The notes below the pieces were generated by a model. It worked only from the letters and a program-made list of their open reading frames with translations, did no database searches and was not told where the DNA came from. A DNA stretch of 64,000 nt from Paraburkholderia sp. CNPSo 3272 (lineage in GTDB: Bacteria; Pseudomonadota; Gammaproteobacteria; Burkholderiales; Burkholderiaceae). Location of the stretch: NCBI RefSeq assembly GCF_024206495.1, contig NZ_JAMBPQ010000031.1, forward strand, positions 1 through 64,000. The letters are read 5' to 3'. Made by a program: the position numbers and the translations under genes. Shown here piece by piece: positions 17,164-25,995 of this stretch; position 1 is the first letter of the stretch; each line of letters starts with the position of its first letter.

Positions 17164-17180
17164 CTCCTGAAAATGCTCAC
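17164..17180 (-). repeat. Dispersed iteron copy c
   Basis: Reads GTGAGCATTTTCAGGAG on the minus strand, one mismatch from the iteron pattern and of the CAGGAG subtype also seen in origin iterons at 42916 and 42938. It lies 8 bp after the modBC stop. Confidence 0.75.
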
Positions 17181-17227
17181 CTTTCGCGGCGACATACCTG
17201 CACCGTTGTTGCAGCTGATGACAACAG

Positions 17228-17250
17228 AGCCCCTCAAACAGGGGCTTTTT
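17228..17250 (+). terminator. Rho-independent terminator after the modA-modBC operon
   Basis: Stem AGCCCCT/AGGGGCT (17228-17234 with 17240-17246) with a 5-nt loop and a following T-run. It is placed to end the molybdate transporter transcript. Confidence 0.85.
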
Positions 17251-17299
17251 GCATAAGCGGTTAGCGATCCGATACGCAGTTCTGCACCATTGATCACGC

Positions 17300-17316
17300 T
17301 TCCCGAAAACGCTCAC
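17300..17316 (-). repeat. Dispersed iteron copy d
   Basis: Reads GTGAGCGTTTTCGGGAA on the minus strand, one mismatch from the iteron pattern. It is in the 414-bp gap between modBC and the convergent hypothetical gene. Confidence 0.78.
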
Positions 17317-17362
17317 CTTTAGGCGTCTCGCGCCCAGGCGCGCAAGGTTTTGACTGCCAACA

Positions 17363-17408
17363 CCTGGTAGTCGGCAATATTCGGATGCCTTAACCTGGGA
17401 CTACCAGG
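17363..17408. repeat. Inverted repeat
   Basis: CCTGGTAGTC (17363-17372) is repeated as GACTACCAGG (17399-17408), a perfect 10-bp inverted repeat with a 26-nt spacer. No T-run follows, so it is not an ordinary terminator. It lies between dispersed iterons d and e. Confidence 0.6.
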
Positions 17409-17533
17409 AAAATCTTGCGCGCTGGAACCAGGTTCTCCTGTCCATCTGGATCGCGAAACTTTCGCAGCCGATCACGCGCGACGGTGATTTCGGCACGCTT
17501 CGTCGACGAACCGTCTCGATGCCAGGCACACGG

Positions 17534-17550
17534 CTCCCGGATCTTCTCAC
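17534..17550 (-). repeat. Dispersed iteron copy e
   Basis: Reads GTGAGAAGATCCGGGAG on the minus strand, a full match at all 12 fixed positions. It lies 21 bp beyond the stop of the convergent hypothetical gene. Confidence 0.78.
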
Positions 17551-17570
17551 CGATGACCGCGGCGCCGTGC

Positions 17571-18593
17571 TCAGATCATGAAGCGGCTGTCTTCCACGAG
17601 CACGCGCGGCAACGGTTGCAGGTCGGTGCGCGCGAAGCGCACCAGAGAAAAGGCGCGCAGACCTTGCGGGCTCGACGGCAGACGCGCGAGCGGGAACGTG
17701 ATCGAGGCGCTGTTGCCCGGGCCGCCGTTTGCGAGCAGGACGTTCATCGGACTCAGGCAGATCTCGCGCATTTCGACGTTCGTGTATTGCGCGGGATTCG
17801 CGAGCACCCTGCAGATCACCGTAAGCTGATGTTCGAGCGCTTCGCTCTTGAGGCCGAGTGCGGCGATCTCGCTCTCGTTCTGCGCAATCTGCGCCTCGAC
17901 CTTGGCCACTTCGGCGGCGTTTGGCACGGCGTGCTCGCCCAGCATGCGTTGCGTCCCCGCGCCGTGACGCGTGAGCAGTTGCAGCCGCGTCCTGAGCAGC
18001 GCACGCTCCTGTTCCAGCACGTCGCGGCGCGACTCGTCGGCGCCGATCAGTGCGAGGCCTTCCAGGGCGATCTGCTCGACCACGCGCTGCACGATCTGCT
18101 CGCGAAGGTCGCTTTCGGTTTCGCCGCACACGCGCACCTGATGGTCGTCGAAGCTCAACGTCGTCTGCATGACATCGGTGTGCACCTCGTCGCCATGCTG
18201 CTCGGCACCGAAGGCACGCCGCTCGTTCAGGGCCATGCCGAGCACCGCGTAAGTCTCGCGCGCAAGTGGATGAGCCTCGAACCAGGCATGCAGTTCAGGC
18301 GAGCGGCTCAGCACATGGCCGACCTCGTCGGGCGCAGCGAAAAACGCGTGGATATAGGGGTCGCTCGACCAGGTGGCGGCGCTCGCTTCGCGCGCGGGTG
18401 GCATGCGCTCCACCACCTCGCGCACGTACGCGACCGATTGCGCGAGCGCGGGGGCGAGCCGCTCGCGCCAGGCGGGCACGAGCTTGAGCGTAGGGCTGAG
18501 CACGAGCAGACGCTCGATCAGCGCCTGGATTTGCGGCGATTCCGGCACCTGCTTCGCGCGCGCGCGCGGCCAAAGCCTGTCCAGGATACCCAT
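17571..18593 (-). CDS. Hypothetical protein with central coiled coil
   Basis: The 340-residue cytoplasmic protein starts MGILDRLWPRARAKQVPESP; GGAG lies 6 nt before the ATG at 18593. The first third is helical. A long coiled-coil-like segment rich in Glu/Gln/Arg follows at about 190-280 (for example EVAKVEAQIAQNESEIAALG). The C-terminus is a beta-rich segment ending SRFMI. I recognise no family. The gene is flanked on both sides by dispersed iterons, three at each end. Confidence 0.7.
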   Translation of the reverse strand: MGILDRLWPRARAKQVPESPQIQALIERLLVLSPTLKLVPAWRERLAPALAQSVAYVREVVERMPPAREASAATWSSDPYIHAFFAAPDEVGHVLSRSPELHAWFEAHPLARETYAVLGMALNERRAFGAEQHGDEVHTDVMQTTLSFDDHQVRVCGETESDLREQIVQRVVEQIALEGLALIGADESRRDVLEQERALLRTRLQLLTRHGAGTQRMLGEHAVPNAAEVAKVEAQIAQNESEIAALGLKSEALEHQLTVICRVLANPAQYTNVEMREICLSPMNVLLANGGPGNSASITFPLARLPSSPQGLRAFSLVRFARTDLQPLPRVLVEDSRFMI

Positions 18594-18743
18594 GGATAAC
18601 TCCGTTGCAGACCGCTCGAACGCGGCGGCGGTGAAGCGCAGGGCGCACAACGAGGCCTCTTGTCGCGAATGACTATACCGCGAATCACGGCCCCGCCGCG
18701 GCGACGCTGCCGCGGCGCAGCAACGCCGGGCGTTGCGGTCATG

Positions 18744-18760
18744 TTCCCGGAAACACTCAC
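18744..18760 (-). repeat. Dispersed iteron copy f
   Basis: Reads GTGAGTGTTTCCGGGAA on the minus strand, one mismatch from the iteron pattern, in the 750-bp gap upstream of the DUF2957 genes. Confidence 0.75.
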
Positions 18761-18862
18761 CTTTTGGTTACGTGACGCGCGTCACAGAAACCTCAACCTG
18801 GCCGCCGATGTGCGCAACAGTGCAACGCAAAACTGCGCAGCGCACACCGCAGTGAACCGATG

Positions 18863-18879
18863 CTCCCGCACACGCTCAC
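18863..18879 (-). repeat. Dispersed iteron copy g
   Basis: Reads GTGAGCGTGTGCGGGAG on the minus strand, a full match at the 12 fixed positions, 119 bp from copy f. Confidence 0.78.
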
Positions 18880-18983
18880 CTTTGGTTTTCTTTTGGACGC
18901 TCGCCCTGCGAACAGGTTTGTGCAGTGCTTCGCCGACCATTCCCGTATGGACTCACCGTTGGAACATTGCGGTGCGGTGACTG

Positions 18984-19000
18984 CTCCCGAATATCCTCAC
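18984..19000 (-). repeat. Dispersed iteron copy h
   Basis: Reads GTGAGGATATTCGGGAG on the minus strand, a full match, 121 bp from copy g. Copies f, g and h are evenly spaced. Confidence 0.8.
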
Positions 19001-19340
19001 CGTCGTGACAGTATGTGCATATCCATCTGCAATCCGAACCAAATTGATCGACTGAGACGATTCGGTCAACGGCTTTCCTCTGCCTTTCAGCGACTGTGGC
19101 GCACGCAACGAATCGCGATGACATGTCAACGAGGCGTTTCCAGGCACGCCAATTGCGCAGGGGCGCTCGGCGCGCGCACGGCGGCCTCGGGAAAAACCCC
19201 GCTTGCTGCGTGCGCAACCCCCGAAGCATCAGGCAGAAGCGATCTCGTCTTGCGTTTTAGACGGTTCGTTCAATTGACAGTGGTCAATGTCATGATCCAA
19301 TCTTCTGCGCATAAATACGACACAGGGAGGCAGACAAATC

Positions 19341-20750
19341 ATGGAGAGCATTGTCCGCAGCAGCTTGATGCTGGCCGCGGCCGCGACCCCTTTGCTGGTC
19401 GCCTGCGGCGGAGGTACCGCCAGTAATCCGGCACCCATCACCCCGGCGCAATGCTCGGGTTCGTCATGCGCTAACCAGGGCCCGCCTAGCAGCGCACCCA
19501 CGGCCACGGCGCTGTGTCCCGCCGCGGCGGACATCGCGGCCAACACGTACCTGGGCGGCGCCGGCAGTGGCGAGGTCGTGAGCCTGAACATCGACCCGAC
19601 GAAGATGACGTACAAGCTCACGTTCCTCGCCTCGCCCATTCCCGTGGCCGCGAGTTCGGTGCAAAACACACGTGCGGGTCTGACGATCACGGGCGCCGTG
19701 CAGCATCCGCCCGCGGGCTCGCTGCCAACCGCGGCGCAGATCACGTGTGCGTTCCAGCTTCAGGCGGGTACGGGCACGATCAACGGCAGCACCTACACCA
19801 CGGCGTACAACGCCAACAATCCGCCCACGATCTATGTCGGCTTTGGCGTGGCGGGCGGCGGCATTCCGGGCGCGACCGTGAACATCGACGGCGACACCAC
19901 CGCAAATCTGCTCTTTAGCGGCGTGGCGCCGCGCACGTTCGACTTCTATCCGTTCATCGGCTTTTCTTCGGTGAGCACGAGCCTCGCCGATCTCAAAGGC
20001 TCGTATAACGCGCTGCTCTATCACATCCTGCCTTCCAGCAGTTTCGCGCCGGCGGCGAAGGTCACACAGGAGCAGTACGACGCCAGCGGCAATTGCAGCG
20101 TGCCCAGCGGCGCGACCAACACGAGTTGCGCAACCGCTGCGAATGCATGGACGGCGAGCACGAGCGGCAGCTATTTCGACAGCGCCGACGCACCGCAGAT
20201 CGAGACGCCCACACCGTTGCCGTTCCCCTTGAGCCTCGGTAACAACGTGATCGTCAGCCGCCAGGGGGGCGCCGGTCACCTGATCCTCGGCAAGCTCAAC
20301 GGGGCCATCGTGCCCGTGGTCGTGCGCACCGGCTACGTCAACGAAACCATCAGCCTGAGCAACCAGATCGCGGTGGACGACGAGTCCGGCATCGCCCTGC
20401 TCGCGCCCGCCACGAAGCTCACGTCGGGCGCGTTCGACGGCAGCTACATTGGCGCGGACTCGAACTTCGCCTACACGGCAACGCTCATCAACGGCCAGCA
20501 GGCCGGCTTCCTCAAGCCTTCGACGATGACGACGCAGAGCCAGTTCACGCTCGACTATACGCAGACGCACCCCGGCCTGATCGGCGTGACCGATACCCAG
20601 GGCAAGGCGGGCAACCTGATTGCGGCGGGCGGCCTTTACGGCATCTTCATCAACGGCGAGGAAAACGGCGGCGTCACGGCCAGTTCGGCGAACAGCGCCA
20701 CGCCCAATCAGCCTTACTTCGGTGTCGGTGCGCTGATCCAGCCACAGTAG
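19341..20750 (+). CDS. DUF2957 lipoprotein, paralogue 1
   Basis: The 469-residue envelope lipoprotein has a signal peptide with lipobox LLVAC (Cys at about 22) followed by Gly/Pro/Ser linker. The body is beta-rich with DUF2957 features such as the IPGA segment, DFYPFIGFSSV, GKLNGAIVPVVVRTGY and VDDESGIALLAP. It is clearly paralogous to the next gene, from which it is separated by 105 bp. DUF2957 proteins are known mainly from Burkholderiaceae and have no assigned function. GGGAGG precedes the start. Confidence 0.88.
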   Translation: MESIVRSSLMLAAAATPLLVACGGGTASNPAPITPAQCSGSSCANQGPPSSAPTATALCPAAADIAANTYLGGAGSGEVVSLNIDPTKMTYKLTFLASPIPVAASSVQNTRAGLTITGAVQHPPAGSLPTAAQITCAFQLQAGTGTINGSTYTTAYNANNPPTIYVGFGVAGGGIPGATVNIDGDTTANLLFSGVAPRTFDFYPFIGFSSVSTSLADLKGSYNALLYHILPSSSFAPAAKVTQEQYDASGNCSVPSGATNTSCATAANAWTASTSGSYFDSADAPQIETPTPLPFPLSLGNNVIVSRQGGAGHLILGKLNGAIVPVVVRTGYVNETISLSNQIAVDDESGIALLAPATKLTSGAFDGSYIGADSNFAYTATLINGQQAGFLKPSTMTTQSQFTLDYTQTHPGLIGVTDTQGKAGNLIAAGGLYGIFINGEENGGVTASSANSATPNQPYFGVGALIQPQ

Positions 20751-20855
20751 TCCATCAGGCGGTCGTGGCAGCCCAATCTGCCACGACGGCCATAACTTCG
20801 CACTACGAATGACTGGCAGGCGCTCTCGCCAACAACAAGATTCTGGAGACGCGGT

Positions 20856-22121
20856 ATGAAATGGAAACTTTTAGCGGCGCTCTCGATTGCCGCACCGATG
20901 ATCGCTGCGCTCAGCGCATGCGGTGGCGGCAACGGCAGCAGCAGTAGCCCTCCGCTCGTGGAAGCAGCGCTTTGCCCCACCTCGCTCGACTACAACACGG
21001 TGTACACCGGCGGCGGCGGCGACGGCGAACTCGTCAAGCTGCAGCTCGACACGGCCAAAATGACCTGGCAGATCACCTATGTCGAGTCGCCGATCCCGCA
21101 GACCACCGGCACTGTGACGCCCACGCGAAAAGGTCAGCTCGCCACCGGTACGCTGACGGCAGAAACCGGCCTGCCCACGGCGAAGCTCAATCAGTGCGCG
21201 TTCCGCCTGAATGGCGCGAGTCTCGATCCCAATCGCCCCGCACGCGTCTTCATCGGCGAAGGGGTCGCGGGCGGCACGATTCCGGGAGCCGAGATCGCGT
21301 ACAAGGGCTCGGGCGGTATTGGCGTCGTGCCGGACACGACGTTCCCGTACTACCCGTTCATCGGCTTCTCCGCGATCGAAACGAATCTCGCAAACGTCGC
21401 CGGCACGTACAGCCAGCTCGGCTATCACCAGGTGCCTTCGCAGAATTTCCAGCCCGCAGCAGTCGACGCAAAGATCACGATCAACGCCAACGGCACCTGG
21501 ACCGAATGCGACAACACGGGCGTGAACGCCGGCAAGTGCCAGCAGCCCGGCACCAACTTCGCGCAGTCGGCCGACGGCAGCGGCGCGTTCGAAACCGATC
21601 ACTTCCAGGGGCAGGTCAAGCCGACGCTCGTCACCACGGAGCCGGCCGGCAAGGGCTTCATGATCGTCGGCAAGTTGCGCGGCCAGCTCGTGCCCGTGCT
21701 CGTACGCACCGGCGTGGCGTATCCGCAAGTCGGTGTCGATCCCCAAAGCGGCGCCACGGGCCCGGTGGCCGACGACGAATCGGGCATCTCCGTGCTCGCG
21801 CCCCAAACGGCCATCGCGCAAGGCTCGCAGAACGGCGAATACATCGGCGTGGACAGCCAGTTCGACTATCGAACGCTCGCGCTGGAAGGCACGCAGGCCA
21901 CGCTGCTCGATCCGTTCAACGCCTCGCAGGCCGCACTCGCCACGGCCCTCGATCTGAACTTCACCCAGACCGTACCGGGCACGGTGACGACCACGCACGT
22001 GGGCGCCTCCACCGGCTCGGCACCCACCGGCAAGATGATCTTCACGGGCGGCGTGTTCGGCTACCTCGACATGACGACGCCATCGAACCCGTACTTCACG
22101 GCCGGCGCGTTCGTTCAGTAA
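20856..22121 (+). CDS. DUF2957 lipoprotein, paralogue 2
   Basis: The 421-residue lipoprotein has lipobox LSAC at about residue 22 and a short Ser/Gly linker. It repeats the landmarks of the preceding gene: GGGGDGELVKL, ESPIPQT, TIPGAEIAYKG, YYPFIGFSAIETNLANV, GKLRGQLVPVLVRTG and VADDESGISVLAP. The two genes are a tandem duplication that has diverged well. GGAG precedes the start. A predicted OmpW-like porin follows, so the three may form an outer-membrane unit. Function unknown. Confidence 0.88.
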   Translation: MKWKLLAALSIAAPMIAALSACGGGNGSSSSPPLVEAALCPTSLDYNTVYTGGGGDGELVKLQLDTAKMTWQITYVESPIPQTTGTVTPTRKGQLATGTLTAETGLPTAKLNQCAFRLNGASLDPNRPARVFIGEGVAGGTIPGAEIAYKGSGGIGVVPDTTFPYYPFIGFSAIETNLANVAGTYSQLGYHQVPSQNFQPAAVDAKITINANGTWTECDNTGVNAGKCQQPGTNFAQSADGSGAFETDHFQGQVKPTLVTTEPAGKGFMIVGKLRGQLVPVLVRTGVAYPQVGVDPQSGATGPVADDESGISVLAPQTAIAQGSQNGEYIGVDSQFDYRTLALEGTQATLLDPFNASQAALATALDLNFTQTVPGTVTTTHVGASTGSAPTGKMIFTGGVFGYLDMTTPSNPYFTAGAFVQ

Positions 22122-22326
22122 GGATCACAAAGCAACGCATCGAACAATAACCGGCGCGGCGAACCGCGCCATTCACGAGGTGGCCACTCCCGGCCGTCGC
22201 GCAAGGCGGCGGCGGCCGGGCCACAAAGGCGCGCGCAGCAAAGGCGGACGACGCATGCCAGACATCCCGAAGCATGCATCGAGCCGTCCCGCGCGCGGGT
22301 AAGGCGCACCCGTTCCTGGGAGGGAC

Positions 22327-23154
22327 ATGATGAAACGCATTGCAGTGGCGGCGCTGACCGCCGGGCTGACGGCGAGTGCGTATGCACAGCACGCCGGCGA
22401 CAACGTCGTCGCACTCGGCTGGTTTCACGTCACGACGCAGCATTCGAGCACGCCGCTCACCACGGACGTCGCGCCCGTGCCGATCAACACGCCGCTGCGG
22501 CTGCCCAGTTCGTTCACTTCGGCGGGCACGGGGCTTTCGGCATCGAATGCGGATACGGTCGGCCTCGTCATCAGCCACTTCTTCACGGACCATATCGCGC
22601 TTACCTCGGTGGCGGGCGTGCCGCCCACATTCAAGCTCTATGGTCACGGCACGATCAAGCCGCCAGGCCCCGCGGGCGCGCTCGGTAGCCAGAATCTCAG
22701 CGACCCGGCGACGAACCCCATCGTCGGCAGCGTGCGCCAATGGAGCCCGGCGCTGATCTTCCAGTACTACTTTCGCGACGCCGATGCGAAATTCCGCCCG
22801 TTCCTCGGCATCGGCGTGTCGTACAACTGGTTCTCGGATATCCAGCTCAATCCGAACTTCGTGAAGGCCACCCAGGACGATCTCGGCTCCGTGCTCGCGG
22901 CGGGCGCGGGCAAGTCGGGGCAAACGCAGATCAGCGCAAAGGCGTCGTCATCGTGGTCGCCGGTTTTCAATCTCGGGGCCACCTACAACGTCACGAAGCA
23001 TCTGGGGATCGTTGCGTCGGTCACCTATATTCCGCTGAAGACGACGTCCTCGGTGATCGTCAAGGCAGCGGACGGCAGCGAGCTCGGCGTGAGCCGGGCC
23101 GACCTCAAGGCTGATCCGATCATCTCGTTCCTCGCGCTTTCTTACCGCTTCTAA
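22327..23154 (+). CDS. OmpW-family outer-membrane protein
   Basis: The 275-residue protein has a signal peptide ending ASAYAQ and the OmpW family signatures GLVISHFFTDHIALTSVAG, LIFQYYFRDADAKFRPFLGIGVSYN and a C-terminal strand ending SYRF with terminal Phe. OmpW proteins are eight-stranded beta-barrels with a hydrophobic channel that take up small hydrophobic molecules. This one is longer than E. coli OmpW (212) because of loop insertions at about 30-65 and 175-205. It is followed by the MerR gene after a 123-bp gap. Confidence 0.9.
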   Translation: MMKRIAVAALTAGLTASAYAQHAGDNVVALGWFHVTTQHSSTPLTTDVAPVPINTPLRLPSSFTSAGTGLSASNADTVGLVISHFFTDHIALTSVAGVPPTFKLYGHGTIKPPGPAGALGSQNLSDPATNPIVGSVRQWSPALIFQYYFRDADAKFRPFLGIGVSYNWFSDIQLNPNFVKATQDDLGSVLAAGAGKSGQTQISAKASSSWSPVFNLGATYNVTKHLGIVASVTYIPLKTTSSVIVKAADGSELGVSRADLKADPIISFLALSYRF

Positions 23155-23277
23155 GGGCGCGTCGTGCCGGCGCAACGGCGAGGAGGCGCATGCGCGTAAG
23201 GGCGAGAAAGCCTGCGGCAAAGCGCGCACCTTTGCGTGCGCTCGCGTGCTCGCGGCCGCTCGCGCTAAAATCGCGGC

Positions 23278-24207
23278 ATGCCGAAAACGCCCAAAGCCCC
23301 CGTGACCGATACCGCGCCCGAGCGGGTCACCGACAGCGAATACACCGTCGACGAACTCGCGCGCGTGGCGGGCACGACGGTGCGCAACGTGCGCGCCTAT
23401 CAGGACCGCGACCTGCTCATGCCGCCCGAGAAGCGCGGACGCGTCGGCATTTACAACGATTCGCACGTTGCGCGGCTCAAGCTCATTCACCATCTGCTGG
23501 CGCGCGGCTACACGCTCGCCAACATTCAGGATCTCATCCTCGCGATCGACGACGGCGGCGACCTGCGCTCGATCCTCGGCCTGGAGAATGCGATTGGCGG
23601 TCCCTGGTCGCATACGCGGCCGAAAACGTATTCGCTGCCGCAGCTCATCAAGCTGTTCGGGCCGCAAGCGCCGAGCAGCCTTTCGCGTCTCGCGGACCTC
23701 GGGCTGCTCGAACGCCAGGGGCTGTCGTTCGTCTCACGCAATCCGGGCATGCTCGACGCCGCGGCGGCCACCGTGCGCGAGGGCATTCCCGCGCGCGAGC
23801 TGCTCGACGTGCTCGAAGAAACGCGTCCGCATTTCGACGCCATCGCGCGCGTGCTGGTGGAAATGGTCGTGCGCCATCTGGATCGCTACGATCAGGGCGC
23901 GCTGCCCCCCGCCACGGACATGCCCGCGCTCGTCGACGCGATCTGGCGGCTGCGCCCGCTTTCCACGGTGTTCGTCGAGCACGAGATCCTGCGCGCGCTC
24001 GAAGCGCAGTCGAGCGACTATCTGGGCGGCCGGGTCGCGACGATCCTCGACAAGACGCTTGGGCGCGAGCGCGCAGGCGAAGCCGCGCCTGCCAGCGCCG
24101 CGAAGAAACGCGCGCCCAAAGCCGCGCCTCGCAAGAGCGCCGCGCGCGCGCCGGCTGCCGCAAAACTGGCTCGCCCCGCGAAGAAAACCGCGCTCAAGAA
24201 GCGTTAA
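23278..24207 (+). CDS. MerR-family regulator with histone-like Lys/Ala tail
   Basis: The 309-residue protein has a winged helix-turn-helix at about 20-95 (YTVDELARVAGTTVRNVRAYQDRDLLMPPEKRGRVGIYND), typical of MerR. The ligand region (100-255) has no metal-binding Cys, so a small-molecule effector is likely. The last 55 residues are Ala/Lys/Pro-rich, like eukaryotic H1 tails and bacterial histone-like extensions, probably adding nonspecific DNA affinity. The oxygenase operon that starts 213 bp downstream is the plausible target. No strong ribosome-binding site is seen. Confidence 0.88.
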   Translation: MPKTPKAPVTDTAPERVTDSEYTVDELARVAGTTVRNVRAYQDRDLLMPPEKRGRVGIYNDSHVARLKLIHHLLARGYTLANIQDLILAIDDGGDLRSILGLENAIGGPWSHTRPKTYSLPQLIKLFGPQAPSSLSRLADLGLLERQGLSFVSRNPGMLDAAAATVREGIPARELLDVLEETRPHFDAIARVLVEMVVRHLDRYDQGALPPATDMPALVDAIWRLRPLSTVFVEHEILRALEAQSSDYLGGRVATILDKTLGRERAGEAAPASAAKKRAPKAAPRKSAARAPAAAKLARPAKKTALKKR

Positions 24208-24242
24208 ACGCGCACGTGCCTCTCCTCGTTTCTGCTTCCCCG

Positions 24243-24281
24243 AGCGCGTGAAAGGCCCCGCCAGGCAGCCTTTCACGCGCT
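24243..24281 (+). terminator. Hairpin after the MerR gene
   Basis: A perfect 14-bp stem (24243-24256 with 24268-24281) with an 11-nt loop. It lacks a following T-run, so it may be a weak terminator or an RNA-stabilising structure. Confidence 0.6.
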
Positions 24282-24420
24282 GGCCTCTCCTTGCGCCCCT
24301 ACTGTTGTTGATGTGTTAGAGCGCTGAATCTAGCCCCTTGCGCATCGGCATCGATCGCACTATGTTTACATCCATCAATGTCACAGTCACAGATGGATCG
24401 ACAACAGGGAGACGCACCGG

Positions 24421-25965
24421 ATGAACGCACCCGCCCATACCGGCGACGCGATCGGCATCGCCATCATCGGCACTGGCTTTGCCGGCCTCGGCATGGCGAT
24501 CCGCCTGCTGCAAAGCGGCAACCAGGACTTCGCGGTATTCGAGAAGGCCAACGCCGTGGGCGGCACCTGGCGCGACAATCATTACCCCGGTTGCGCCTGC
24601 GACGTGCAATCGCACGTGTACTCGTTTTCGTTCGCACCCAATCCGCGCTGGACGCGCATGTTCGCGCCGCAGCCCGAGATTCGCTCCTATTTGAACCGCT
24701 GCGTCGATCAGTTCCGGCTTTTTCCGTGGCTCAACTTCGGGCACGAACTCACGAACGCGACATGGGACGAAGCCGCGCACTGCTGGCGCCTCGGGTTCGC
24801 CAATGGCCGGCGCGTCACCGCGCGCGTGCTGATCTCGGGCATGGGCGGCCTTTCGCGCCCCGCGTTGCCGGCGATTGCGGGACTCGACACCTTTGAGGGC
24901 AAGGCCTTCCACTCGCAGCACTGGGACCACGACTATGGGCTCGAAGGCAAGCGCGTCGCCGTCATTGGCACGGGGGCAAGCGCGATACAGTTCGTGCCGC
25001 AGATCGCGCCTCGCGTGGCGCGACTCTCGCTCTTCCAGCGCACGCCGCCTTGGATCATGCCCAAGCCCGACCGCGCCATTTCGGGCCTGGAACGATGGCT
25101 GTTCCGCACGCTGCCCTTCACGCAGGCGCTCGCGCGCGCGGGGCTTTACTGGATGCTCGAAACACGCGTGCTCGGCTTCGCGGTGCATCCCGCGCTCATG
25201 AAGAACGTGCAGAAGCTGGCGTTGCGCCATATCCGCCACCAGGTGCTCGACCCCGAACTGCGCGCGGCCGTGACGCCCGACTACACGATCGGCTGCAAGC
25301 GCGTGCTCATTTCGAACGACTACTATCCGGCGCTCTCGCGCAAGAACGTGCAGGTGGTGACGAGCGCGATCGAGCGTGTAGATCGCACCGGCGTCGTGAC
25401 CGCCGACGGCGTGCATCACGAGGTCGATTGCCTGATCTACGGCACCGGCTTTCAGGTGGCCGATCCATTCCCGCCGGGCACGATCGTGGGCCGCGGCGGC
25501 ATCGATATCGTCGAGACCTGGCGCAACGGCGCGCATGCCTATCTCGGCACGAGCCTGCCTGGGTATCCGAACTTTTTCATGCTGGTCGGCCCGAACACCG
25601 GCCTTGGCCACAACTCGATGGTGTTCATGATCGAATCGCAGATCGAGTACGTGCTCGGCGCGCTCGCCGCCATGAAGCACGACGGCGCCGATTCGATCGA
25701 CGTGCGGCCGTATGTGGAAGCGCGCTACAACGAGCGCATCCAGAACAAGCTTGGCCGCGCGATCTGGTCGGTGGGCGGCTGCAAGAGCTGGTACCTCGAC
25801 CCGCGCAACGGCAAGAACACGACGCTGTGGCCCGGTTTCACCTGGCGCTTTCGCCGCGCCACGGCGCGCTTCTCTATCGCCGATTACCAGGTCTATCGCG
25901 CGCCGCACGTCACGCAGCACGACGCGCCGCTCACCGTCGCCACGCAACCCACTGAAGCCGCCTGA
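24421..25965 (+). CDS. Flavin-containing Baeyer-Villiger-type monooxygenase
   Basis: The 514-residue FAD/NADPH enzyme inserts oxygen into ketones or hydroxylates its substrate. The FAD Rossmann motif GTGFAG is at about 17-22, the second nucleotide site GTGASAIQ at about 188, and the Baeyer-Villiger fingerprint FEGKAFHSQHWDHD at about 158. The closest known enzymes are EthA/MymA and 4-hydroxyacetophenone monooxygenase types. It is the first gene of an operon with an SDR, a ferritin-like hydrolase and two alpha/beta hydrolases, a set resembling the mycobacterial mymA operon. The substrate is not determinable; a ketone or lipid is inferred. Confidence 0.92.
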   Translation: MNAPAHTGDAIGIAIIGTGFAGLGMAIRLLQSGNQDFAVFEKANAVGGTWRDNHYPGCACDVQSHVYSFSFAPNPRWTRMFAPQPEIRSYLNRCVDQFRLFPWLNFGHELTNATWDEAAHCWRLGFANGRRVTARVLISGMGGLSRPALPAIAGLDTFEGKAFHSQHWDHDYGLEGKRVAVIGTGASAIQFVPQIAPRVARLSLFQRTPPWIMPKPDRAISGLERWLFRTLPFTQALARAGLYWMLETRVLGFAVHPALMKNVQKLALRHIRHQVLDPELRAAVTPDYTIGCKRVLISNDYYPALSRKNVQVVTSAIERVDRTGVVTADGVHHEVDCLIYGTGFQVADPFPPGTIVGRGGIDIVETWRNGAHAYLGTSLPGYPNFFMLVGPNTGLGHNSMVFMIESQIEYVLGALAAMKHDGADSIDVRPYVEARYNERIQNKLGRAIWSVGGCKSWYLDPRNGKNTTLWPGFTWRFRRATARFSIADYQVYRAPHVTQHDAPLTVATQPTEAA

Positions 25966-25995
25966 AGAGGCGCAATCGCCCCCCCGGAGCCGCCC

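Larger units (their letters stand above)
18594..19340. other. Intergenic region of about 750 bp with three dispersed iterons
   Basis: It contains iteron copies f, g and h, all on the minus strand and spaced about 120 bp apart. A TTGAC-N4-GTCAA inverted repeat at 19274-19287 sits where an operator or promoter for the downstream lipoprotein gene would be. The open frame 18860-19426 overlaps the next gene and contains the iterons in its sequence; I see no protein gene here. Confidence 0.6.

Noticed and set aside
15099-17297. 732-residue open frame on the minus strand
   Set aside because: It lies opposite modA and modBC, which have full motifs. Its Arg/Glu/His-rich product is typical of antisense frames in GC-rich DNA.
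18860-19426. 188-residue open frame on the plus strand
   Set aside because: It overlaps the DUF2957 start, spans two iteron copies and has no ribosome-binding site or domain.
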